From Candidatus Kaiserbacteria bacterium (GTDB lineage Bacteria; Patescibacteriota; Minisyncoccia; Phycocordibacterales; UBA2100): 55,858 nt of DNA. Positions within the stretch are counted from its first letter, which is position 1. The number at the start of each line of letters is the position of its first letter. Below are positions 26,124 through 35,326 of the stretch, piece after piece. The stretch lies in the NCBI GenBank assembly GCA_023267655.1, contig JAHFMV010000007.1, positions 1 to 55,858 of the forward strand, in the 5' to 3' direction. Under the pieces are notes generated by a model. The model saw only the letters and a program-made list of their open reading frames with translations. It was not told the DNA's origin and did no database searches. The position numbers and the translations under genes are program-made.

Positions 26124-27305
26124 ATGTTACAACTCAAAGACACGAAAGTGGAGAATACCGCGGCTTTGATCGCGAAAGCGATCCGTGCTGTCGAATACTA
26201 CGGGTTCATCCCCGTCGAAACGGCGCTTGCGCGCGGAAAAAAGCCGCTGCCACCGCAACAGAAAAAAGACGAGTTGCTATTTGCAAGGCGCGACGAGAAA
26301 TCGCTGATGCAAAGCGCGAAAATTTCGCTCTCGATCAACAAAGCCGAACGCGAAGTGCCGCTGGTGTGGCGCATCGTGCGCTATCCCGCTGGCGTGAGAA
26401 GCCAATATCCGTGCATCACTATTGAATTGCATGTTGTCGGAGCGCCAACGGCGATTGCGGAAGCGCTTCTCATCATCGTGGCGAACGCGATTGCCGAAGA
26501 AATCGGACTCGAGAAACGCGTCCTCTTTATTAATTCGATCGGTTCGATGGAATCTTCCAATCGGTTCGTCCGCGATGTTGGCGGATTCCTCCGCAAGCAC
26601 ATCGATTCGATCTCGCCGACCTTGCGTCCGCGCGCAGCAACGGATCCACTCGGCACGCTCATTCAATTATTTGAAAAAGGTCACCCCGCGATGCCGCGCG
26701 CGCCGCAGAGTGTGGATTATTTGACCGAAGACGAGCGTCGCCGTTTCTGGGATTTGCTCGAGTACCTTGAAATTTCCGGCATTTCATACGAATTGAATTC
26801 ATCGATCCTCGGTAGCCGCGACATCTGGTCGCACACGCTCTTCGAACTTGCGACGTTTGACGAAGAAACCGGCGCGCGTGTCACGTTTGCGAGCGGCGGC
26901 AGATACGATCCCTTGGCGACGCGACTTCTCGGAAGCCCGGCTTCGGCCGCAATCGCAACCGTTGTCACCGAAATCCGCGGCAAGAGTAAAGTACAACCGG
27001 CAAAAAGAATCACGCCGCTCCTCTACTTTGCACACCTCGGACAAGATGCGAGGCGCAAGGTTCTGCCGGTTCTTGAGACACTGCGACGCGCAGGCATTCC
27101 TGTCGAGCAATCGCTGATGCATGAGCGTCTGCACGAACAAATGGAGCGAGCAAAGAGTACGCACGTCCCGTACATGCTCATCATGGGACACAAAGAAGCG
27201 ATGGAGGGCACGGTTCTCGTGCGCGAAGTCGCAACGAATTCGCAGGAAGCGATTTTAATTGGAGATTTGACGGGATATTTGAGGAGGCAAAAAGTCTTGG
27301 CGTAA
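26124..27305 (+). CDS. Class II aaRS (HisRS)-like protein with degenerate motifs
   Basis: GGRYDPL and an anticodon-binding-like C-terminus, but HisRS motif 2 and RGLDYYTG are not conserved. Confidence 0.65.
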   Translation: MLQLKDTKVENTAALIAKAIRAVEYYGFIPVETALARGKKPLPPQQKKDELLFARRDEKSLMQSAKISLSINKAEREVPLVWRIVRYPAGVRSQYPCITIELHVVGAPTAIAEALLIIVANAIAEEIGLEKRVLFINSIGSMESSNRFVRDVGGFLRKHIDSISPTLRPRAATDPLGTLIQLFEKGHPAMPRAPQSVDYLTEDERRRFWDLLEYLEISGISYELNSSILGSRDIWSHTLFELATFDEETGARVTFASGGRYDPLATRLLGSPASAAIATVVTEIRGKSKVQPAKRITPLLYFAHLGQDARRKVLPVLETLRRAGIPVEQSLMHERLHEQMERAKSTHVPYMLIMGHKEAMEGTVLVREVATNSQEAILIGDLTGYLRRQKVLA

Positions 27306-27363
27306 TAACCAATATCCAAGAGACAATTACCAAACAAATTTCAATATCCAATATCAAAACAGG

Positions 27364-27388
27364 AGGAGCCGGAACAAGTCCGGCTCCT
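27364..27388 (+). terminator. Terminator-like hairpin
   Basis: AGGAGCCGGA-ACAAG-TCCGGCTCCT. Confidence 0.65.
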
Positions 27389-27401
27389 TATCGCGTACAT
27401 C

Positions 27402-27596
27402 TTACTTGTTGCAGGCCGCGATCGTTCCGTCGCGGTTATACTTGACGGTCGCACCCGACGCGAATTGAAGATACATCACCCCATCGACGCATTGTTGCGA
27501 CCACCCCGTGCTTGTGGCGACTACTCTCTCGAAGAGTCCGCACGCGGAGACGGCGATTGAAAGAACGACGACGGTTATCAACGCTCTGGCTTTCAC
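27402..27596 (-). CDS. Small putative lipoprotein
   Basis: 64 aa; signal peptide with VSACG lipobox-like motif. Confidence 0.55.
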   Translation of the reverse strand: MKARALITVVVLSIAVSACGLFERVVATSTGWSQQCVDGVMYLQFASGATVKYNRDGTIAACNK

Positions 27597-27720
27597 GATG
27601 ATCCTCCTTGTTTAAACGAGTTAGCATGATAACATTCAAATGTATCGTGTCAAGCCCGCATTTTGCATTCTATAGTGGCTATTGGCAAGTGGCTAGTCCC
27701 TGTGGTATGCTCACCCCCAC

Positions 27721-28086
27721 ATGATAAACGCAGAAGTACAGAAGAGCGGCACCGAGAGCGCACTTTCCGTCATTCGTAAATTCTCCCGCAAAGTCCAGGG
27801 AACTGGCCTCATTCAGACCGTCCGCAAACAGCGCTATTACGAGCGCTCGAAATCAAAGACCGTTTCCAAAAAGCGCGCCCTCAAGCGCATCGCTCGCACG
27901 GAAAATTACCGCGAACTCCTCAAAGAAGGCAAGATCGTCGAAGAAGTAAAGAAGGGTCGTGGTCACCGCCCGCAGCGTGATACGGGTACAGCAGCACAAG
28001 CATCGGCTGCAGCGGCACCGGCAACTTCAGGAGGCGCGTCAACTCGCTCGTCCGGCCTTGGGGACTCTACTCCGATCGCCCGTTAG
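27721..28086 (+). CDS. rpsU: 30S ribosomal protein S21 (bS21) with extended C-terminus
   Basis: ESALSVIRKFSRKVQGTGLIQTVRKQRYYERSKSKTVSKKRALKR. Confidence 0.82.
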   Translation: MINAEVQKSGTESALSVIRKFSRKVQGTGLIQTVRKQRYYERSKSKTVSKKRALKRIARTENYRELLKEGKIVEEVKKGRGHRPQRDTGTAAQASAAAAPATSGGASTRSSGLGDSTPIAR

Positions 28087-28105
28087 CTTAGGTTGGAGCG
28101 CAACA

Positions 28106-28153
28106 TTGTGCAGGCCAGGCTTGCACAAGCTTGTGCAAGCCTGGCCTGCACAA
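28106..28153. repeat. Perfect 48-bp palindrome (24-bp arms, no spacer)
   Basis: TTGTGCAGGCCAGGCTTGCACAAG|CTTGTGCAAGCCTGGCCTGCACAA. Confidence 0.95.
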
Positions 28154-28158
28154 CGCAC

Positions 28159-28545
28159 ATGCAAACCAAGAACGAGCTGGACATCAAATATACGATTAGT
28201 CATGAGTTGCGGCTGCCATTTGCGAAAATGGCAGCGGCAGCCCTGCCAAAGGACTATCAACTGTCGCTCGTGATTTGCGGAGACCGACTGGCGCAGCGAA
28301 TGAACAAGGAGTATCGCAAGAAAACATACCGACCGAACGTGCTTTCATTCCCCCTTTCGAAAAACGAGGGTGAGATTTTTCTCAATATCAGGAAGGCAGC
28401 GCGCGAAGCGCGCATGATGCAAATTTCGACACCCGCGCGCATCGCGCATCTTTTCGTCCACGGCTGCTTCCACCTCGCAGGGCACGATCACAGCGATCGT
28501 ATGGACGCGCTCGAATTGAAAGTCTTGAAGAAATTTGGATTTTAA
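28159..28545 (+). CDS. ybeY: Endoribonuclease YbeY (rRNA maturation)
   Basis: RMNKEYRKKTYRPNVLSFPL...ARIAHLFVHGCFHLAGHDHSDRMDALE. Confidence 0.92.
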   Translation: MQTKNELDIKYTISHELRLPFAKMAAAALPKDYQLSLVICGDRLAQRMNKEYRKKTYRPNVLSFPLSKNEGEIFLNIRKAAREARMMQISTPARIAHLFVHGCFHLAGHDHSDRMDALELKVLKKFGF

Positions 28546-28551
28546 AACAAT

Positions 28552-28580
28552 AACCTCGCGATATCTCGGTCGCGAGGTTT
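28552..28580 (+). terminator. Terminator-like hairpin
   Basis: AACCTCGCG-loop-CGCGAGGTTTT. Confidence 0.65.
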
Positions 28581-28585
28581 TGACA

Positions 28586-28795
28586 TCACCGTCGGATGGA
28601 GTTGATCAGACATATCACAAAAAGTGAAAACAAAAACCCCGAGATAGTGGCGCCCAGCGCTTTCCCCGTTGGATTTGTGATCCATTGAATGCTCGCACCA
28701 AGGGTAAACAGTGAAAGCGTGACGAACAACGCACTGACTGTAATATCGTCCCATTTGTCTTGCTTGAGCCGACGCTTCACTTCATCAGGGTGCAT
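28586..28795 (-). CDS. Small membrane protein
   Basis: 69 aa, two hydrophobic segments. Confidence 0.5.
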   Translation of the reverse strand: MHPDEVKRRLKQDKWDDITVSALFVTLSLFTLGASIQWITNPTGKALGATISGFLFSLFVICLINSIRR

Positions 28796-28921
28796 GACTG
28801 TCTCCTGTGGTGATTCTTTCCGTATCCTATATCAAAAGAGGATTATCCCCTAAGTAGCATAGATGAATACATCATTCATACGCTACAATGGCAAGAACCG
28901 CTCCGTCGGGTCTTTGTTGTC

Positions 28922-30094
28922 ATGGCACAAAATATCTACACCGGAATCGACATTGGTACTTCACAAGTAAAAGTTGTCATCGCCGCTGCACCAAGTTCGC
29001 CCGAGAGCCCAATGCAGATCCTCGCGACAGCATCGTCGTCGTCAAAAGGTATGCGGCACGGCTATATTGTCGATACGAAAGAAGTGGCGCGCGCGGTGCG
29101 TATGGCGGTGGATCGTGCGATGCACGCGGCGCGAGTGCAAGTGAAGGCCGCGCGTATCGGCATGGGCGGGGTATCGCTTGAAGAAGTGCGCTCCAGCGCA
29201 GAAATCACGCTGACGGCCTCCGGCGGCGTCGTAACAGGGAAAGACATCGAGCGCGTTATTGATGAAGCAGAGAAACGCGCCGCAGGACGGCTTGCCAATC
29301 GCGCGATCATTCATGTTATTCCGCTTGAATTCCGTCTCGACGGGCAATCCGTGCAGGGACGCCCGACCGGCATGCAAGGCAATCGCCTCGGCGTCGATGC
29401 GATGCTCCTCACGATGCTCGGGCAACATCATGATGATTTGATCGAAGCGGTCGAAATGGCGGGGATTGAAGTCGAGGGTGTGATGGCATCTCCCCTGGCA
29501 GCGAGTCTGGTGACATTAAGCAAGGCGCAAAAGACGGCTGGCGTGTGCCTGGCGAATATCGGCGCGGAAACGCTCTCAATCGTCGTTTTTGATAACGACA
29601 TTCCTATTTCGCTTAAAGTCTTCCCTATAGGTTCGAACGAAATTACGAATGCGCTCGCGCTCTCATTTCAGTTACCGCTCGCTGAAGCCGAACAACTAAA
29701 ACGCGGCGCGGTAATAGGCAGCACGGTGTCGTCAAAAAAAATGTCACAAGTCATTGCATCGCGCCTTAAAGACATGTTCATGCTCGTGAATGCGCATTTA
29801 AAATCGATCGGCCGGGACCGTCTGCTCCCCGCGGGCATTGTGATCACCGGCGGCGGCGCGGGTCTTGCTCCGGCCGCCGAAGTCGCCAAAGCAGCGCTCA
29901 AACTCCCCTCACAAATCGGCCTCCCCCTCATGCTCCCCCGCGTCTCGGCACTCGACGCCACCTGGGCCGTCGCCTTCGGCCTCTGTCGCTGGGGCTATGC
30001 TGAAGATATGATGGGCAACCACCGACCCCTCGGCGATATTGTGAGTCGGATGATTGATGCGGTTAAACAAATTTTCAAGTCGCTTTTGCCGTAG
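28922..30094 (+). CDS. ftsA: Cell division protein FtsA
   Basis: YTGIDIGTSQVKVVIA, IVITGGGAGLAPAAEVAKAAL; upstream of ftsZ. Confidence 0.93.
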   Translation: MAQNIYTGIDIGTSQVKVVIAAAPSSPESPMQILATASSSSKGMRHGYIVDTKEVARAVRMAVDRAMHAARVQVKAARIGMGGVSLEEVRSSAEITLTASGGVVTGKDIERVIDEAEKRAAGRLANRAIIHVIPLEFRLDGQSVQGRPTGMQGNRLGVDAMLLTMLGQHHDDLIEAVEMAGIEVEGVMASPLAASLVTLSKAQKTAGVCLANIGAETLSIVVFDNDIPISLKVFPIGSNEITNALALSFQLPLAEAEQLKRGAVIGSTVSSKKMSQVIASRLKDMFMLVNAHLKSIGRDRLLPAGIVITGGGAGLAPAAEVAKAALKLPSQIGLPLMLPRVSALDATWAVAFGLCRWGYAEDMMGNHRPLGDIVSRMIDAVKQIFKSLLP

Positions 30095-30198
30095 GCAAAA
30101 GAATTTTCAATTTTCAATTCTCAATTTTCAATCAAAGTTCAATGATTCAATTTTCAAAATGAAAGGCTCCGTCAGAAATCAACGGAGCTGTTCTGGAA

Positions 30199-30423
30199 TT
30201 AACCTGACTTTTTCGGATCCTCTTGAAGTCCAATCATATCGTCGCGGTATCGAACCAACTCACGATGGATCTCGCGAGCCTTGCTGCCGAGCACTCTACC
30301 AGTAGGATTTTCTATTTCTTTTTCTAGTCTTTCAAAGAGATCACCTGCCAAATCCAATAATTCTTCGGCAATTCTTTCCTGTCGTGCTGGATCTCTCGAC
30401 ATCTTTGGATCTCCTTCTCCCAT
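30199..30423 (-). CDS. Hypothetical protein
   Basis: 74-aa charged ORF between ftsA and ftsZ. Confidence 0.5.
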   Translation of the reverse strand: MGEGDPKMSRDPARQERIAEELLDLAGDLFERLEKEIENPTGRVLGSKAREIHRELVRYRDDMIGLQEDPKKSG

Positions 30424-30487
30424 ACTATTGCATTTTAGAGCTTGCTAATGAAGACACTATAGCATGTCAAAACTATGTCAACATGAG

Positions 30488-30634
30488 TAGCGAGACGGCG
30501 ATAGGTGGTGTTCCTCCCAGAGAACATCGCGCAGCAAATAGCAACGCGTGGAGACATACAGAAGTAGATGTGACGTCAAAGCTTCCGCTCAGTTCGTGTT
30601 CGGGTGGGAGGAATACCGCCTAGCGCCGCGAGCG
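30488..30634 (+). ncRNA. Candidate structured RNA element, copy B (upstream of ftsZ)
   Basis: 22-nt arms 30497-30518/30606-30627 pair (19 WC, 2 G-U, 1 mismatch) around an 87-nt core nearly identical to copy A. Confidence 0.6.
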
Positions 30635-30719
30635 GGCGCTTGCAAAACAAACGCCCTAAAAACTACCTTCCGTCAAGAGCGCCACATCCCATTTGTGCTA
30701 TCATGCCCTCAACAAAAGT

Positions 30720-31916
30720 ATGGCCAAAGAAGTCCGATCTGACGTAGAAAGCTTTGCGCGAATTCGTGTCGTGGGCGTCGGGGGCTCGGGGGGAAATACG
30801 ATCAATCACATGGTCTCGACGCACGTTGTCGGCGTCGATTTCATTTCGGTAAATACTGACGCGCAGGACCTTCATAAATCAAAAGCGAAGAAAAAGATTC
30901 ACGTCGGTCGCAACCTTACGCGCGGCCTCGGCACAGGAATGAATCCCGATTTAGGGAAACAGGCCGCTGAAGAAACGCGCGAAGAAATCCAAGAAGCACT
31001 CAAGGGCTCCGACATGGTGTTCGTCACCTGCGGCATGGGCGGCGGTACGGGAACCGGCGCGGCACCGGCTGTCGCAAAAATGGCGCGCGAACTCGGTGCG
31101 CTCACGGTCGGCGTCGTCACGCGGCCGTTTGGTTTTGAAGGCGCGCAGCGTCTGCGCCTCGCGGAAACCGGCATCGCAGAATTGCGCAAAGCCGTCGATG
31201 CGATCATCATCATTCCGAACGACAAATTACTACAAATCGTCTCAAAAGAAACCGGTATCAGAAACGCTTTCGCGATGTGTGACGACATTCTGAAGCAGGC
31301 AGTTGAAGGCATTTCCGATTTGATCACGACAACCGGCATCATCAACGTTGACTTCGCCGACGTGCGCACCGTCATGCAAAATGCCGGCTCCGCGCTCATG
31401 GGCATCGGCTATGCAATCGGCGAAAAGCGCGCGGAGACAGCGGCACGTCTCGCAATCAACTCCCCACTTCTTGAAGTCTCGATCAACGGCGCAAAAGGCG
31501 TCCTCTTCTCGATCGCGGGCGGCGAGGATCTTGGAATGCTCGAAGTGCAAGAAGCGGCAAATGTCATCACCGAGGCAATCGATCCCGACGCAAAAGTCAT
31601 CTTTGGTGCCGTCACCGACGACACGCTCAAGAAAGGCCAGGTCAAAGTTACGGTCATCGCGACCGGTTTCCCCGAAGGTGGTATCCGCCATGGCGCGCTT
31701 GGCACCGTTACCCCTCTCCCGACTCGCCTCTCCAAGCGCGAGCCTGAAATGCAACCGATCAAAGTCGAAAAGAAACCGACGCTTTCCGAGTCAATACCGA
31801 TGGATAAGGAAAAGCCAACTGCGCAGCAGCCGCGCCCTGAAGCCAAGCAGCCTGAACCACCGATGGAGGATGACGACTCGTGGAATTCATTTCCGTCGTT
31901 CCTACGGCGGAAATAG
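30720..31916 (+). CDS. ftsZ: Cell division protein FtsZ
   Basis: RIRVVGVGGSGGNTINHM, TCGMGGGTGTGAAPAVA, FGFEGAQR. Confidence 0.97.
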   Translation: MAKEVRSDVESFARIRVVGVGGSGGNTINHMVSTHVVGVDFISVNTDAQDLHKSKAKKKIHVGRNLTRGLGTGMNPDLGKQAAEETREEIQEALKGSDMVFVTCGMGGGTGTGAAPAVAKMARELGALTVGVVTRPFGFEGAQRLRLAETGIAELRKAVDAIIIIPNDKLLQIVSKETGIRNAFAMCDDILKQAVEGISDLITTTGIINVDFADVRTVMQNAGSALMGIGYAIGEKRAETAARLAINSPLLEVSINGAKGVLFSIAGGEDLGMLEVQEAANVITEAIDPDAKVIFGAVTDDTLKKGQVKVTVIATGFPEGGIRHGALGTVTPLPTRLSKREPEMQPIKVEKKPTLSESIPMDKEKPTAQQPRPEAKQPEPPMEDDDSWNSFPSFLRRK

Positions 31917-32015
31917 CTTCGAGCGACGTGCTTCACGCTTCGAGGTATAATGCATGGTCTATGAGGATTATTTTGAGTCGTCTTGAAGCTCACAGCTCGA
32001 CGCTCGCGCCTATTT

Positions 32016-32972
32016 ATGCATGACGTATTGATCGTTGGTGGTGGCCCTGCCGGTGTCGCAGCAGCCGTGTACGCAGCACGCAAACGGCTTAAAACGGTCC
32101 TCGTAACGGATGATTGGGGCGGACAAAGCACGGTGTCGCCTGAAATCCAAAATTGGATCGGCGACCCAAGCATCAGCGGCGCTGATTTGGCAAAGAAATT
32201 GAAAACCCACGTCGAAGAATACAAAGGCGAGTGGCTCGAGATCATGGCACCGCACCGCGCAAAATCCATCAAAGACATCAAAGATGGCCCCATTAGAGAG
32301 CCTGCGGCCTCAAACGGGGCAGGCCTCGAGGTGACCTGCAGCGACGGTTCGACACATCAGGCGCGCACGCTGCTCATCGCGACCGGCTCCAACCGCCGCA
32401 AACTTGAAGTCCCCGGCGCCGCAGAATTTGACCAGAAAGGCCTCACCTATTGCGCCTCGTGCGACGGCCCTCTCTTTGCGGATATGGATGTTGCCGTGAT
32501 CGGCGGCGGCAACGCCGCATTTGAAACCGCGATGCAGCTCCTCGCGTACTGCAAGACAGTGACGATGATCATCCGCGGCGACTCATTTCGCGCAGACGAG
32601 CTCACGGTAGAAAAAGTTCTCAAGAATCCGAAAATGAAAGTTATAAAGAATGCGGAGCTCCTCGAAATAAAAGGTGAGAAATTTGTGAATGGCATTCGCT
32701 ACAAAGTCGCCGAGGCCGAATCCACGCTTCCGGTTTCCGGCATCTTCGTCGAGATCGGCCTCGTCCCGAATACCGAATGGCTCGGCACGAGCGTTAAGAA
32801 AACCAAATTCAACCAAATCGTCGTTGATCCGCTCACACAAAAGACCTCCCATCCGCGCATCTGGGCTGCCGGCGACTGCACCGATGGCAAATACCACCAA
32901 AACAACATCGCCGCGGGTGATGCCGTCAAGGCACTCGAGGATTTGTATCTGTTTGTCCATCACGAAAAATAG
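32016..32972 (+). CDS. trxB: Thioredoxin reductase (FAD/NAD(P)-binding)
   Basis: HDVLIVGGGPAGVAAAVYAARK, YCASCDGPLFADMDVAVIGGGNAAFE, IWAAGDCTDGKYHQNNIAAGDAVKA. Confidence 0.9.
   Translation: MHDVLIVGGGPAGVAAAVYAARKRLKTVLVTDDWGGQSTVSPEIQNWIGDPSISGADLAKKLKTHVEEYKGEWLEIMAPHRAKSIKDIKDGPIREPAASNGAGLEVTCSDGSTHQARTLLIATGSNRRKLEVPGAAEFDQKGLTYCASCDGPLFADMDVAVIGGGNAAFETAMQLLAYCKTVTMIIRGDSFRADELTVEKVLKNPKMKVIKNAELLEIKGEKFVNGIRYKVAEAESTLPVSGIFVEIGLVPNTEWLGTSVKKTKFNQIVVDPLTQKTSHPRIWAAGDCTDGKYHQNNIAAGDAVKALEDLYLFVHHEK
32288..32323 (+). repeat. In-frame palindromic element in trxB
   Basis: CCCCATTAGAGAGCCTGCGGCCTCAAACGGGGCAGG. Confidence 0.8.
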
Positions 32973-32992
32973 CGTGACACGACAGATGTCGT

Positions 32993-33055
32993 CTGTGCCT
33001 CATTTCGGCCTGAAATGAGGCACAGGCTGCGGGTCTTTTCGGCTGAAAAGACCGC
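32993..33055 (+). terminator. Two tandem perfect hairpins downstream of trxB
   Basis: CTGTGCCTCATTTC-GGCCT-GAAATGAGGCACAG and GGTCTTTTC-GGCT-GAAAAGACC. Confidence 0.6.
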
Positions 33056-33059
33056 AAGG

Positions 33060-33242
33060 CTACTCGCCGACCGTCCCATCCTCCATCACCGCACCGGGCG
33101 GAATTCTTGTATTGAGATGAGCTTGGAGCGCGGCCTCTGTTTGTTGTTTTACTATTTCGTGGCTTTGTTGGACCGAAATGTAGTAGTACGCGACACCGAC
33201 AGCCCCTACGATTATTGCGAGGACAATGACAAATCTGATCAT
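33060..33242 (-). CDS. Small membrane-anchored hypothetical protein
   Basis: 60 aa, N-terminal TM. Confidence 0.5.
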   Translation of the reverse strand: MIRFVIVLAIIVGAVGVAYYYISVQQSHEIVKQQTEAALQAHLNTRIPPGAVMEDGTVGE

Positions 33243-33337
33243 CGTCTGATCATATCATGCTTGAATTTTTACCTGCGCGCATATGACGTTTCTCGCCGCG
33301 CAAGGTGACCTTGCGTCAGCGCGGCCTTTTCGTTTTC

Positions 33338-34261
33338 TTATTGCATCCGAATACTCGAAGCGATCCGATCGACAAGTCCGTCAATGTCATAGCTCGCTTG
33401 TTCTGTCTTGCAGGCGCTCTGCCGCGGCTCATTATAATTCATACACTGTGGGAATCGGAGGGTGAAGACCACATGAGCCACAAAATCCCCTTGCGTCGTC
33501 GTGTATTCATACGTGATGTACGTGCTCCTTGCCGCGCCCTTCGTCTCTTTTGTGACACAGTAAACACGATCACCCACGGTGTGTTGTTCGTATTTCGCGA
33601 GTAGTCCGTCAGTATTCTTGCGCTCGCCGTCTGTGCACGAAAATGTCTCGGAGACAAGCGTCACCTTCGGCGGCCAATCCTGCGCAGAAATAAACGCGGT
33701 TGGCAGTGTTTTTAGGTATAGAAATTGAATGCCGTGCGAGTCGGGTTCGGAATACATCCATTCACCGTCGCCCGGATACGAACCCAAGGTGAGCGCTGTA
33801 ATACGCCATGCATCGCCGCTTCTCTCCAACCTCATGGCAACCGCACGACGTGCAGCCTCCGTGGGCATCTCGCCGATTCCGCCACCTTCGTTGTCAACGT
33901 CAACAATCTCGCCTTGCACGTCATATTTCGTCTCACCCACTTTTGTCACACTCTTGATATCGATGTGATCGGGCCACGGCGACGACGTACGTCGCCCGGG
34001 AGCATGCAGGGGGTCATTGAGCCACTCGGTAAGGAGCTGTGGCGCGATATACGAACCATACGCAGACTGCATGGCAGCCGCTACGTGTTCTTTCGGACCA
34101 AGTAGAGAGACAATCTGTAGTCTCTTTCCAAAAGCCGCAACGGTGGCGCGTACTTGTGGTTCGTCACTGAATGCGGTCGGTGTCTGTTTGATGAGATACA
34201 CGCCAATTCCGGCGCCTATAAGAACGATTACGACCAAGATGGTGAGTGTACGGCCAGTCAT
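33338..34261 (-). CDS. Hypothetical membrane-anchored protein
   Basis: MTGRTLTILVVIVLIGAGIGVYLI N-terminal TM. Confidence 0.65.
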   Translation of the reverse strand: MTGRTLTILVVIVLIGAGIGVYLIKQTPTAFSDEPQVRATVAAFGKRLQIVSLLGPKEHVAAAMQSAYGSYIAPQLLTEWLNDPLHAPGRRTSSPWPDHIDIKSVTKVGETKYDVQGEIVDVDNEGGGIGEMPTEAARRAVAMRLERSGDAWRITALTLGSYPGDGEWMYSEPDSHGIQFLYLKTLPTAFISAQDWPPKVTLVSETFSCTDGERKNTDGLLAKYEQHTVGDRVYCVTKETKGAARSTYITYEYTTTQGDFVAHVVFTLRFPQCMNYNEPRQSACKTEQASYDIDGLVDRIASSIRMQ

Positions 34262-34282
34262 TGGGACAGTATAGCAACGCAA

Positions 34283-34305
34283 GGGCGCCGGCTTCGCCGG
34301 CGCCC
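34283..34305. terminator. Strong GC hairpin
   Basis: GGGCGCCGGC-TTC-GCCGGCGCCC. Confidence 0.55.
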
Positions 34306-34326
34306 AAGACTCTACCTGCATTTTGA

Positions 34327-34581
34327 TTACGAGAGGTGCTTCGAGACGAGCTTCGTCATCTCAAACATGCTCACGGTTCCCTTGCCACCGAAGACTTTCT
34401 TCAATTTGTCATCACCATTGATGTTGCGCTTGTTCTTCGGATCTTGAAGGTCATGCTTTTTGATATAGATCCACAAAGCCTTCACGACTTCGGAGCGTGG
34501 CATCGGGCCTTTGCCGATAACCGCCTCGAGATCAGCCGAGAGTGTCATCGGCTTCATAAATGCAGAATTCGATTTCGCCAT
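34327..34581 (-). CDS. SWIB/MDM2 domain protein
   Basis: PMPRSEVVKALWIYIKKHDLQDPKNKRNINGDDKLKKVFGGKGTVSMFEMTKLVSKHL. Confidence 0.88.
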   Translation of the reverse strand: MAKSNSAFMKPMTLSADLEAVIGKGPMPRSEVVKALWIYIKKHDLQDPKNKRNINGDDKLKKVFGGKGTVSMFEMTKLVSKHLS

Positions 34582-34728
34582 ATATGTACGTTATTAATTA
34601 ATAGTAAATCCCCATCGGAGAGTTCCCTCCCCTTAGCGAGCCGCACGCGACCCTCATAGGAGAATACTAGCACCCTATAGGGGAATTGTGCACCTCTGTC
34701 CACAGGGGACCTCAAATGCCAAAATCGC

Positions 34729-35316
34729 TCATTCACTTCCCAAGGTCCGCGATTTCATGAGTTTCGGCCGCAGTATCAAAAAAACCATTACAGAATTAAT
34801 GACCGAGATGTAGATTGGATATGCAACTTGTTGCGGCGTGAACGCGTTTACCGCACAGATCGTCAAAATTCCCGCAATCACGTCGAGCCCGAAGAACCAC
34901 GGGTTTTCCGTATGCGGCAAATGATATGTTTTTAAAATAGCGGGTACCATGCCGGTGAAATCTGCGAGAATGGAAAAATAGAGCCCAAGTACAGGTTCTG
35001 ATGTCACCTGCCACGCAATAATCCCGACAAGCGCGATGCCGAGACACATAAGATCAAGCTTCGCCCATCCGCCCATGCCATACTTGATACTAAGACCGAA
35101 AATAAGGATTGATTGGAGCGCAGAAACTCCTGCGAGCCACACGGCAACACGGTCACCCTGCGCAACGAGTGCGCTCGTCGAAAGTATCGTGATGAGGAGG
35201 AGTACCAAGCGCGTCGTCCGATGCGGCTTCGATTCACCACTCAAAATCGAACGTGCATAAATGACCGGGGAAACCAGTGCACAAATGCTGCTCATCGCTA
35301 TCAAAAGGGTTTGCAT
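34729..35316 (-). CDS. Multi-TM membrane protein
   Basis: Start placed at MQTLLIAMSS, just after tRNA-Ser. Confidence 0.65.
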   Translation of the reverse strand: MQTLLIAMSSICALVSPVIYARSILSGESKPHRTTRLVLLLITILSTSALVAQGDRVAVWLAGVSALQSILIFGLSIKYGMGGWAKLDLMCLGIALVGIIAWQVTSEPVLGLYFSILADFTGMVPAILKTYHLPHTENPWFFGLDVIAGILTICAVNAFTPQQVAYPIYISVINSVMVFLILRPKLMKSRTLGSE

Positions 35317-35326
35317 GTTTCGACTG

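Noticed and set aside
30101-30165. TTTTCAATTTTCAATTCTCAATTTTCAAT tract after ftsA as a regulatory array
   Set aside because: Simple AT-rich spacer repeat without regular spacing; mentioned only for its similarity to the tsaD insertion
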